Assembly: GCF_900104655.1 (NCBI RefSeq)
Contig: NZ_FNWD01000002.1
Location: forward strand, 372,001 to 436,000
Source of the DNA: Millionella massiliensis
Lineage (GTDB): Bacteria > Bacteroidota > Bacteroidia > Bacteroidales > Rikenellaceae
Direction: 5' to 3'
DNA length: 64,000 nt
Shown here piece after piece: positions 52,311 to 58,819 of the stretch. Under the pieces are notes generated by a model that saw nothing but the letters and a program-made list of their open reading frames with translations, was not told the DNA's origin and searched no databases. Each line of letters opens with the position of its first letter. Position 1 is the stretch's first letter. Position numbers and translations under genes: made by a program.

Positions 52311-52965
52311 ACTCAAACAGGATGCGTTCAACCATAGGAAACTCCGCTATCACCTGATTCAGGTCTTGCGGATGATTTTTACGTAAAAAAAGAAGATAAT
52401 TGAGATCGGATATATTAGTACCTGACGACTGGGTTTTTCCATACCGTTCGGGCATAATCAGGCCCTGTTGCTGGATGTACGATAGGACATCCGTGTTCTT
52501 GTACTCTGACAATGGAAAAAATTTCTTCGTTTTTTCACAAATGGCATTTTGCTCATACGTTCTCAACATCAGACGTCTATTCATCCCGTCGGATTGTTTG
52601 AATCCATAACAAGTCCACTCGATGCAATATTTTTGTCGGAGAATATCAGTGAGTTGAGCAAGACTATATTGCCGGATTTTGCGTTTCTCACATCCCAAAT
52701 AACCCGTTTTGTAATACGAGAACAAGGCGTAATGCGGGATTTGTATAAACTCAATTTGGGGGTATTTACGACAAGCGTAGTTGATATAACGATTAATGTG
52801 CTTCAGATTAGGCACAATGTACATATATACGCATACAATATGGTCAAAATAAGGGTGACAAAGGTCAAGTAAGGCAATGCTATCTTTTCCGGATCCGGAA
52901 TGAAATAACATTACCTCACGCGACCTTGTGGCGATTGATTTGATAATTTCTATCGCCTTTTTCAC
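52267..52965 (-). CDS. PAPS reductase/ATP-pyrophosphatase-like protein (IbrA-like)
   Basis: A 232-residue PP-loop protein with the nucleotide-binding motif SGSGKDS (23-29). Other segments include YPQIEFIQIPHYALFSYY, GYLGCEKRKIRQYS and EYKNTDVLSYIQQ. It starts at GTG (52965). Unlike true PAPS reductases it lacks the C-terminal redox Cys motif of the assimilatory enzymes, so it probably does not reduce PAPS. The IbrA and DndC families share this fold and are linked to DNA or regulatory chemistry. It is coupled to the ParB-like gene by a long overlap. Confidence 0.8.
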   Translation of the reverse strand: MKKAIEIIKSIATRSREVMLFHSGSGKDSIALLDLCHPYFDHIVCVYMYIVPNLKHINRYINYACRKYPQIEFIQIPHYALFSYYKTGYLGCEKRKIRQYSLAQLTDILRQKYCIEWTCYGFKQSDGMNRRLMLRTYEQNAICEKTKKFFPLSEYKNTDVLSYIQQQGLIMPERYGKTQSSGTNISDLNYLLFLRKNHPQDLNQVIAEFPMVERILFEYDYKTIKTERDAHN

Positions 52966-52967
52966 GA

Positions 52968-53099
52968 CTAACGACCATTACCGAGTACCCGATTACGGCG
53001 GCGGTTGGCTGACGATTGACGGCGAGATCTTGCCGCTAAATAATCAGCCTTACGCATGTACTTTTCGCCATTCGGACCTGTTGCATATGGTTCTGACAT
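52968..53099 (-). CDS. Short basic protein upstream of the IbrA-like gene
   Basis: A 43-residue ORF starting at the ATG at 53099 and ending 2 bases before the GTG of the IbrA-like gene. It is strongly basic (RKADYLAARSRRQSSANRRR), so it may bind nucleic acid. It is the first ORF after the promoter at 53140-53170. Tight spacing supports it being real, but the length makes this uncertain. Confidence 0.5.
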   Translation of the reverse strand: MSEPYATGPNGEKYMRKADYLAARSRRQSSANRRRNRVLGNGR

Positions 53100-53139
53100 A
53101 ACATTGTTGTTTTGAGGTTACTCGGCAATATTGCCACAA

Positions 53140-53170
53140 CAAAGGTTTATTGCGGCTGCACGACAGGCAA
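53140..53170 (-). promoter_or_regulatory. Phage promoter for the IbrAB-terminase-portal operon
   Basis: On the minus strand, TTG (53168-53170), a 20-base spacer and AACCTTTG (53140-53147). As at the scaffold promoter, the first T of the box is A. Confidence 0.5.
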
Positions 53171-53180
53171 GAGACAACGC

Positions 53181-53208
53181 AAAAAATAGCCTGCTAAAAG
53201 CAGGCTAT
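53181..53208 (-). terminator. Terminator after the ASCH gene
   Basis: A 9-bp stem, ATAGCCTGC / GCAGGCTAT, with a 5-base loop, followed on the minus strand by TTTTTT. It ends the small-gene operon that starts at 55298. Confidence 0.85.
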
Positions 53209-53228
53209 CATCGAAATTTATCTTACTG

Positions 53229-53687
53229 TTATCTGAGATTTGTGGCGACGACTTTCTCGATGGCCAAGAAAAACATCATTGGACGTTCTTCGGGCGGCAA
53301 TTTGTCGTGTTCTTTTGCGTCGGCCCTGAACTCTTCGAAGTCAGGATATGCAGGCTCGTTTTGTGTATATTCGTCAATATCTTCAGTATCGACACAAAAC
53401 ATGCCTATATCATTGATTTTAACATCAAGAAACCACGAGTTATTACGATTGTGAAAATGAATATATTCGATTGCCTTGAATTCTTCTTCTGCGTTCTCAT
53501 CACCGGCTATAAAACCGCTCTTTTTATTGCGTCTGATCGCCTCGGTGTCCATGAACTGACTAACGTAGTAATCACTGAATGAACGAAATTCGACTTTCTT
53601 CTTACCCGTAATAATCTCTAGGGCAAATTCTTTTCTCATCAAAAGGCTGTACGCCTCAACCTGTTGGCCATTTACTGTAATCTTCAT
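53229..53687 (-). CDS. ASCH-domain-like phage protein
   Basis: A 152-residue protein with an ASCH-type N-terminal pattern (LLMRKEFALEIITGKKKVEFRS, split as EFALEIITGKKKVEFR) and later strands such as FKAIEYIHFHNRNNSWFLDV. ASCH folds bind RNA or modified nucleic acids; some are hydrolases of modified nucleosides. The role is unknown. A terminator follows it directly. Confidence 0.72.
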   Translation of the reverse strand: MKITVNGQQVEAYSLLMRKEFALEIITGKKKVEFRSFSDYYVSQFMDTEAIRRNKKSGFIAGDENAEEEFKAIEYIHFHNRNNSWFLDVKINDIGMFCVDTEDIDEYTQNEPAYPDFEEFRADAKEHDKLPPEERPMMFFLAIEKVVATNLR

Positions 53688-53853
53688 TGCTTATTTGTTT
53701 GTGAGTAAAAATAGAACTGGACCGCACAATGTACAAGCCTTCGTAATTTTATTAAAATATCAGGGCTGTACCAGATCGAACCTTCAAACGGTAATTGACT
53801 TGTACTTTCCAAGAGACTCGCAATATGGCTGGAATTCATATTGCTGGCCTGAC

Positions 53854-54177
53854 CTATTGAACTGCCATCAAGTTCAGTCGCTTGAAGCATCGCCACTCTT
53901 GGCGTTCGGTGTCGAAGTACACTTGGACGGTTTCGTTTTTCTTGCGGGTGTAGTTGCCTTCAATAGGCGGCACCAGGTCTGCCCGTAAAGTGCCCCATGC
54001 CTCACGCAGAGTGCCATCTACCTTGCGAAAGTAGAACCGTACGACCTCAGTGTGCATATGGCGCACGAGGTGAAAGTTACGCCATGCCAGCTTCAGGCAT
54101 TCACTGAATACCCGATGCGTCGTTCTATAAAATCGCCACGCCATACGCATGATGTTCGAAAGGTCAGTCGTTTTCAT
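53854..54177 (-). CDS. SH3-fold phage protein (DUF2693-like)
   Basis: A 107-residue protein. The N-terminal third is basic and helical (NIMRMAWRFYRTTHRVFSE). The C-terminal part has the strand pattern RFYFRKVDGTLREAWGTLRAD typical of DUF2693/SH3-fold proteins of Bacteroidetes mobile elements. It is in the minus-strand small-gene operon. Function unknown. Confidence 0.72.
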   Translation of the reverse strand: MKTTDLSNIMRMAWRFYRTTHRVFSECLKLAWRNFHLVRHMHTEVVRFYFRKVDGTLREAWGTLRADLVPPIEGNYTRKKNETVQVYFDTERQEWRCFKRLNLMAVQ

Positions 54178-54188
54178 AGTGTTAAGAG

Positions 54189-54344
54189 TTAAAAGTTTGC
54201 CTTTAGTTTTAATAACCGCAGTACTTCTTTGAGCTCGCTGTCCGTGTATCGCTCTGCTAGTTCACGAGACACGCCATTCGTATTCATCGCTATCTTTATA
54301 GCTGCCTCACGACTGATTTTGGGGGTTGATCTTCTTTTCTTCAT
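54189..54344 (-). CDS. Short phage protein
   Basis: A 51-residue ORF from the ATG at 54344 (MKKRRSTPKISREAAIKIA). It has a basic start and a helical end (DSELKEVLRLLKLKANF). It fills the gap between two operon genes with short spacing (5 bases from the upstream stop at 54350). No family is recognised. Confidence 0.5.
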   Translation of the reverse strand: MKKRRSTPKISREAAIKIAMNTNGVSRELAERYTDSELKEVLRLLKLKANF

Positions 54345-54349
54345 ATCGT

Positions 54350-54601
54350 TTACCATTGAATAGCGAGAGCTGCATCATATAACCCCTCTGTGAGTAGCCC
54401 GACTTCTTGATGAAAGTTGATGTCAGTCAGGCGATATTCAATCAATGCCATTGCATAGTAATTACCTTCTGCACGGGCTGTTCTATGTTTTTTCACAAGC
54501 GAGCGAAACATTGCCAGGCTCAAACCGTAGCCATTCTTAGCATTCAGTCTGCGCATACGTGTTTTATCACTTTCTTTGAGTTGGTCTTGATAGGTCTTCA
54601 T
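54350..54601 (-). CDS. Small helical phage protein
   Basis: An 83-residue protein from the ATG at 54601 (MKTYQDQLKESDKTRMRRL); a GTG further up would add 8 residues. It is helical and basic, with LAMFRSLVKKHRTARAEGNYYAMALIEYRL split across the middle. No known domain. It is part of the same minus-strand operon. Confidence 0.62.
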   Translation of the reverse strand: MKTYQDQLKESDKTRMRRLNAKNGYGLSLAMFRSLVKKHRTARAEGNYYAMALIEYRLTDINFHQEVGLLTEGLYDAALAIQW

Positions 54602-54686
54602 GGTTTTTCGTTTTTGAGTTGCCACCGGCGGTCACTGGTGCCGCCACGCTTCGAGCCTAAGGCCTGTTTACAGTCGCTCGAACGAC

Positions 54687-54956
54687 TTAATCGAGCTTGT
54701 AAAGTGCCAGCATTGTCTTTCTACCGCCAGCATCTTCTGAAAGACGCATTTTCATTGTTGGCTTGATTTTGTAGGTATAAGCATATATGCCATCTTTCTC
54801 TTCGTATATGTATGCCCACATACCTTCGAGGTTTCGTCTGCCGAGCGTGCCAAAATAAGCCTTCGTATCGTCAATGTCTTCGACAAGGCCCCATGCCTCA
54901 TTACTAATACCTTCTCGGTTAATAGCGTCGATTACGCTGAATGCATATTTGTTCAT
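54687..54956 (-). CDS. Small phage protein of unknown function
   Basis: An 89-residue protein (MNKYAFSVIDAINREGISNE), acidic in the middle (GLVEDIDDTKAYFG) and beta-rich after that (GMWAYIYEEKDGIYAYTYKI). It lies 30 bases after the DUF2958-like gene. No family is recognised. Confidence 0.6.
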   Translation of the reverse strand: MNKYAFSVIDAINREGISNEAWGLVEDIDDTKAYFGTLGRRNLEGMWAYIYEEKDGIYAYTYKIKPTMKMRLSEDAGGRKTMLALYKLD

Positions 54957-54986
54957 GGTTGTATGTTTTTAGTTCAATGACAATGG

Positions 54987-55298
54987 TTAGTTGATCTCAG
55001 CAACTGTACAGGGGGTGAAATACTGATCTCTTTCGATGCCGAGACCAAATGGGCGAGTTCTAATACTTTGCAGCTCATTAAGCGAGATATAACCATATTC
55101 GCGTTCGCCCAAACATTCGCACAGCGCGAAGAGAATGTAATCGTCGCCTTGCTTTTCGCCTTCGAGAATATACCAGGTCTGACCACCGCAAGGGTTGAAG
55201 AACTTACAGATAACCTTTGCATCGTCACCTTTGCCATCTTGAGAGTAGAGCGGGTATTTTGCCAACTGCTTTTCGATCTGTTTCGTTAAGAGTTTCAT
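54987..55298 (-). CDS. DUF2958-like phage protein
   Basis: A 103-residue protein with the DUF2958 pattern: start LLTKQIEKQLAKYPLY, then VICKFFNPCGGQTWYILEGE, and GYISLNELQSI before GLGIERDQYF. DUF2958 proteins are common on plasmids and phages and have no proven function. It is the first gene of the minus-strand operon reading from the divergent promoter region. Confidence 0.82.
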   Translation of the reverse strand: MKLLTKQIEKQLAKYPLYSQDGKGDDAKVICKFFNPCGGQTWYILEGEKQGDDYILFALCECLGEREYGYISLNELQSIRTRPFGLGIERDQYFTPCTVAEIN

Positions 55299-55333
55299 AG
55301 CTTTGGTGCTTTATGTTTATCTTCATTTTTGTA

Positions 55334-55345
55334 CTACAAATGTAG
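55334..55345. promoter_or_regulatory. Palindromic operator candidate over the minus -7 box
   Basis: CTACA-AA-TGTAG is a 5-bp inverted repeat that covers the -7 box of the minus-strand promoter. It is well placed for repression by the XRE protein encoded on the other side. Confidence 0.35.
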
Positions 55346-55368
55346 GTATAAATAAACTAAACACCAAA
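55337..55368 (-). promoter_or_regulatory. Divergent promoter, minus strand (small-gene operon)
   Basis: On the minus strand, TTTG (55365-55368), exact 20-base spacer, TACATTTG (55337-55344): a perfect Bacteroidetes promoter. It reads into the DUF2958-like gene. Confidence 0.75.
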
Positions 55369-55384
55369 CAAATGAAGAGAAAAA

Positions 55385-55431
55385 TTTATCTAAAGATTAT
55401 TTTTTAATTCGCTATTGTTGTTTTATCTAAA
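55385..55431. repeat. Direct repeat TTTATCTAAA, candidate operators
   Basis: The 10-mer TTTATCTAAA occurs at 55385-55394 and 55422-55431 (37 bases start to start) between the two divergent promoters, the second copy overlapping the plus-strand spacer. Confidence 0.45.
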
Positions 55432-55445
55432 TACACCTATCTTTG
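55415..55445 (+). promoter_or_regulatory. Divergent promoter, plus strand (XRE-RhuM-Fic)
   Basis: TTG (55415-55417), 20-base spacer, TATCTTTG (55438-55445), followed 34 bases later by the XRE gene ATG. Confidence 0.7.
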
Positions 55446-55479
55446 AAGTATTGCTTTCTCATGTAGATTTATATAAAGC

Positions 55480-55731
55480 ATGGCACTTGATAACCGAGTT
55501 AAAGAATTGTGCAAGGATAAGAACATGACCCTTGCGGAAGTGGCTGAAAAGATGGATGTGTCAGCCTCTTCATTGTCTCAGATTTTGAAAGGGAATCCTA
55601 CTCTCTCCAAATTACAAGCTATTGCCTCTGCATTGGATGTGACAGTCCCTGAACTGTTCGTCCCGGCTGCAACAAATACCATCACCTGTCCGCATTGCGG
55701 AGCGGTATTGGAAATCAGAGAAAAGGAATAA
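55480..55731 (+). CDS. XRE-family regulator with C-terminal CxxC motif
   Basis: An 83-residue HTH protein. The HTH is in MTLAEVAEKMDVSASSLSQILKGNPTLSKL, visible as MTLAEVAEKMDVSASSLSQI. The C-terminal end has ITCPHCGAVLEI, a single CxxC that could bind zinc as half of a ribbon. It is the first gene after the divergent promoter and is followed 2 bases later by the RhuM-like gene. It probably controls its own operon and perhaps the opposite one. Confidence 0.85.
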   Translation: MALDNRVKELCKDKNMTLAEVAEKMDVSASSLSQILKGNPTLSKLQAIASALDVTVPELFVPAATNTITCPHCGAVLEIREKE

Positions 55732-55733
55732 TC

Positions 55734-56732
55734 ATGGAGCAAGAATTGATCCTATACAATTCAGTGGATGGAGAAAGTCGCGTTGCATTGTTGGCGCGTG
55801 ATGGCTCGGTTTGGCTTAATCAAGCGCAGATCGCCGAACTTTTTGCCACCTCCGTTCCCAACATCAGTCAGCACATAAATAACATACTAAAAGAAAAAGA
55901 GTTAGATGCGGATTCAACTATTAAGTATTTCTTAACAGTTGCGACAAATGGCAAGCCCTATCAGGTCAAATTCTACTCGTTGGAGATGATTTTGGCGATA
56001 GGTTTCCGCGTCCGTTCCATCCGTGGTGTGCAATTCCGCCAATGGGCAAACCGCAATCTCACCGAATACCTCCGCAAAGGGTTCGTTATCGACGACGAGC
56101 GTCTGAAAAACCCAGATGGTCGCCCCGACTATTTCGACGAGTTATTGGCTCGTATTCGAGATATACGAGCCTCGGAAAAGCGTTTTTATCAGAAGGTGCG
56201 CGACTTGTTTGCATTGAGCAGCGATTACGACAAGACGGACAAGGCTACGCAGATGTTTTATGCCGAGACACAAAACAAACTACTCTATGCTGTAACGGGG
56301 CACACGTCCGCAGAGATTGTGATGCAACGTGCCAATGCAGAAGCTCAGAATATGGGACTAACATCCTGGAAGGGAACTGTAGTGCGCAAACAGGACGTTA
56401 TTATCGCAAAAAACTATCTGACCCACGATGAACTCGATTCTTTGAATCGGCTGGTTGTGATCTTCCTCGAAACAGCGGAATTCAGGGCAAAGAATCGAAA
56501 CGACCTTACGATGGGTTTCTGGAAGGAAAATATAGACAAGATACTGGTATCTAACGATCAGCCCCTTTTACCCAATGCCGGCACTGTAGGAAAGGAGCAA
56601 AAGGACGCATTTGCATACCGAGTTTATGAAGAGTTCAATGCCCGCAGAAAACGCAGGGATGCTATTGAAGCCGACCGGGAAGACATGGAACAGCTAAAAG
56701 AGCTGGAGTCTGAAATCAAACATCGCAAATAA
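55734..56732 (+). CDS. RhuM-family protein
   Basis: A 332-residue protein from the ATG at 55734. The N-terminal region (SVWLNQAQIAELFATSVPNISQHINN) is a Fis/KilA-like DNA-binding segment of the RhuM family. The second part includes FRQWANRNLTEYLRKGFVIDDERLKNP and DYFDELLARIRDIRASEKRFYQKVRDLFA, then helices. The family is often found in pathogenicity and phage islands and next to restriction genes, with no known activity. It is coupled to the XRE gene (2-base gap) and to the first Fic gene (0-base gap). Confidence 0.86.
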   Translation: MEQELILYNSVDGESRVALLARDGSVWLNQAQIAELFATSVPNISQHINNILKEKELDADSTIKYFLTVATNGKPYQVKFYSLEMILAIGFRVRSIRGVQFRQWANRNLTEYLRKGFVIDDERLKNPDGRPDYFDELLARIRDIRASEKRFYQKVRDLFALSSDYDKTDKATQMFYAETQNKLLYAVTGHTSAEIVMQRANAEAQNMGLTSWKGTVVRKQDVIIAKNYLTHDELDSLNRLVVIFLETAEFRAKNRNDLTMGFWKENIDKILVSNDQPLLPNAGTVGKEQKDAFAYRVYEEFNARRKRRDAIEADREDMEQLKELESEIKHRK

Positions 56733-57509
56733 ATGAATACGATACATGAATTATTGGCGGAGTGCGACGCGCTGAAAGCCCGCCTACAGTCATTGCGCCC
56801 GTTGCCCGCCCCGGCTCTGAAAAAGATTGAGGAAGCCCTCGCAATCGAATACACCTACGAAAGCAACAGGATAGAGGGTAACACACTGACCCTCCAAGAA
56901 ACAGAGCTGGTAGTGAATGAAGGTGTAACAATCGCCGGAAAGTCCATGCGGGAGCACCTCGAAGCCATCAACCACGCCGAGGCCATCGACTACATACGGG
57001 ATTTTGCCAAAACCCAAATGGAAATCAGCCAGCGCACAATAAAGGAAATACACGCCCTTATATTGCACGGCATCGACCGGGAGAACGCCGGGCGTTACCG
57101 TACCGTCCCTGTGATGATTTCAGGAAGCCAGCACACCCCGTCTCAACCGTACCTCATCGAAAAGCAGATGGAGGATTTTATGATACGATTTGCCGAAATG
57201 GAGGCAACCGGGGAACATCCGGTAATTACTGCCGCATACCTGCACGACGAACTCGTGCGCATTCATCCGTTTATCGACGGCAACGGGCGTACTTCCCGGC
57301 TGCTGATGAACTTGTATTTGCTGCGGAACGGATATACCATCGTTAACCTCAAAGGCACGAACGAAGCGAAAATAGCCTATTACGAAGCATTGGAAGCCTC
57401 GCACGTAGAGAAACACCCGGAGGGATTTCAGACGCTCGTAGCGGAGGCGGAAATAGAGTCCTTGCGGCGTTATCTGTCCATTGTAGGCGAGAATACAACC
57501 AACCAATAG
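56733..57509 (+). CDS. Fic-family AMP-transferase, class II (N-terminal inhibitory helix)
   Basis: A 258-residue Fic protein. The active-site motif is HPFIDGNGR (H178 to R186), a full match to HPFx(D/E)GN(G/K)R, so AMP transfer is expected. The N-terminal inhibitory motif (S/T)xxxE(G/N) is present as S44-N-R-I-E48-G49, which marks class II auto-inhibited Fic enzymes. Upstream segments include [19 protein letters not shown]. It begins right after the RhuM stop and is followed 7 bases later by the second Fic gene. Targets are unknown. Confidence 0.92.
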   Translation: MNTIHELLAECDALKARLQSLRPLPAPALKKIEEALAIEYTYESNRIEGNTLTLQETELVVNEGVTIAGKSMREHLEAINHAEAIDYIRDFAKTQMEISQRTIKEIHALILHGIDRENAGRYRTVPVMISGSQHTPSQPYLIEKQMEDFMIRFAEMEATGEHPVITAAYLHDELVRIHPFIDGNGRTSRLLMNLYLLRNGYTIVNLKGTNEAKIAYYEALEASHVEKHPEGFQTLVAEAEIESLRRYLSIVGENTTNQ

Positions 57510-57516
57510 CGATGTT

Positions 57517-58068
57517 ATGGGAAAAACGGATAACATAGATGCACAAAGCCTTGGTAAGGCGCACGCCCTGTTTGAGAGCGGCGATATAGACCGTATTGAG
57601 GTGGGAACGGTCAAGGGATTACAGGACATACACCGGTATTTGTTCGGCGGGCTGTACGACTTTGCCGGAGAGGTGCGCCGCCTTAACATATCAAAGGGCG
57701 GGTTCCGCTTTGCTAATGCCCTATACCTCGATGTAATATTGCCGGTTATCGAGCGTATGCCGGAAGCGACGTTTGAGGAGATAATAGCGAAATACGTTGA
57801 AATGAACGTCGCCCACCCATTTATGGAGGGAAACGGACGAGCCACCCGAATATGGCTCGATATGATGCTCAAAAAGAATATCGGGCGGGTAGTGGATTGG
57901 CAAAGGGTGGATAAGGTACAATACCTCCAAGCAATGGAACGTAGCCCAATAAACGACCTCGAATTACGAGCCCTGCTGCAACCGGCATTAACTGACCGTG
58001 TAAACGACCGGGAAATTATTTTCAAAGGTATCACGCAATCGTACTACTACGAGGGCTACGAGGCATAA
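57517..58068 (+). CDS. Fic-family AMP-transferase, class III (C-terminal inhibitory helix)
   Basis: A 183-residue Fic protein, different from its neighbour. The active-site motif HPFMEGNGR runs from H100 to R108. The inhibitory motif lies at the C-terminus, S175-Y-Y-Y-E179-G180, as in single-domain class III enzymes of the NmFic type, where oligomer state and self-AMPylation control activity. It has [20 protein letters not shown] and [12 protein letters not shown], the typical pre-core segments. It starts at the ATG at 57517. Confidence 0.92.
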   Translation: MGKTDNIDAQSLGKAHALFESGDIDRIEVGTVKGLQDIHRYLFGGLYDFAGEVRRLNISKGGFRFANALYLDVILPVIERMPEATFEEIIAKYVEMNVAHPFMEGNGRATRIWLDMMLKKNIGRVVDWQRVDKVQYLQAMERSPINDLELRALLQPALTDRVNDREIIFKGITQSYYYEGYEA

Positions 58069-58142
58069 GATACCTCCTGAAACGCCGTGACAGGGTAGTT
58101 ATGAAATCGCCATACAACACTATCAAACGAAGCTCGCGGCAA

Positions 58143-58555
58143 CCTTGGGTGATATCGGTACCCCGAGCTGTTCGCCCCGGCTGCAACAAACGCCATCCCT
58201 GCCCGCATTGCGGAGCAGTGCTGGAAATCAAAGAAAAGGAATAATTATGGACAGGTATTGATCCTGTACAATTCAGTGGATGGAGAAAGCCGCGTTGCTT
58301 TGTTGGCGCGTGATGGCCCGGTTTGGCTAATCAAGCGCATATCGCTGAACTTTTACCACCTCCATCCCCAATATTAGTTTGTACATATAAAACACATTAA
58401 AGGACAGTGAATGAAATCCCGATTCAGTTATTAAGAATTACTTAACAACTGCCGCAGACGACGCACTTTAACATGTCACAATTCTACTCTTTGTAAGTGA
58501 TCTTGGCCATTGGATTCCGGAGTCGCTCAGTCCTTGGTGCAGTCTATGATCTTGT
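58143..58555 (+). pseudogene. Decayed copy of XRE-tail and RhuM start
   Basis: This segment lines up base by base with about 55,633-56,045. Shared stretches include GAGCTGTTCG/GAACTGTTCG, CCCGGCTGCAACAAA, GAAAAGGAATAAT and TCAGTGGATGGAGAAAG. Single-base deletions and stop codons break the frame near the RhuM start and further on. It is a pseudogene fragment from a tandem duplication, lying in the same direction behind the two Fic genes. Confidence 0.8.
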
Positions 58556-58755
58556 ATAGCTCCTACACCTTGATTTCATTATAAATCGCGAACTCTCCCC
58601 CTTTTTTATTCGCTTAGGAAATTGTGCATGGATTACCTGATATTCTGCATTCAGTTCAGAAATCATACTTTCTCGCTCATCAACTGTTAATTATATCACA
58701 CCAAGCGTACGCAACACAATATTTGTGTTATTATGATATATTTATTTTTAATTAG

Positions 58756-58763
58756 TATATTTG
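58756..58763 (+). promoter_or_regulatory. -7 box for the M64 cargo gene
   Basis: TATATTTG fits TAnnTTTG exactly and lies 56 bases before the ATG at 58820. The gene thus appears to have its own promoter, separate from the Fic operon. No -33 element is at the right place. Confidence 0.5.
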
Positions 58764-58819
58764 AATGCATCTTATCTCCACAACCAACAGAAGTAAATCT
58801 AACCATAATACAGTTCAAT

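Larger units (their letters stand above)
58069..58819. other. Non-coding remnant region upstream of the cargo gene
   Basis: A 751-base stretch without an intact gene. About 58,143-58,555 is a decayed copy of the XRE-end/RhuM-start segment (listed separately). The AT-rich part from about 58,560 holds the cargo gene promoter; nothing else is clear. Confidence 0.7.

Noticed and set aside
53684-53896. 70-codon minus-strand ORF between the ASCH and SH3-fold genes
   Set aside because: It overlaps the upstream gene by 43 bases and the composition does not look like a domain. A real short gene cannot be fully excluded.
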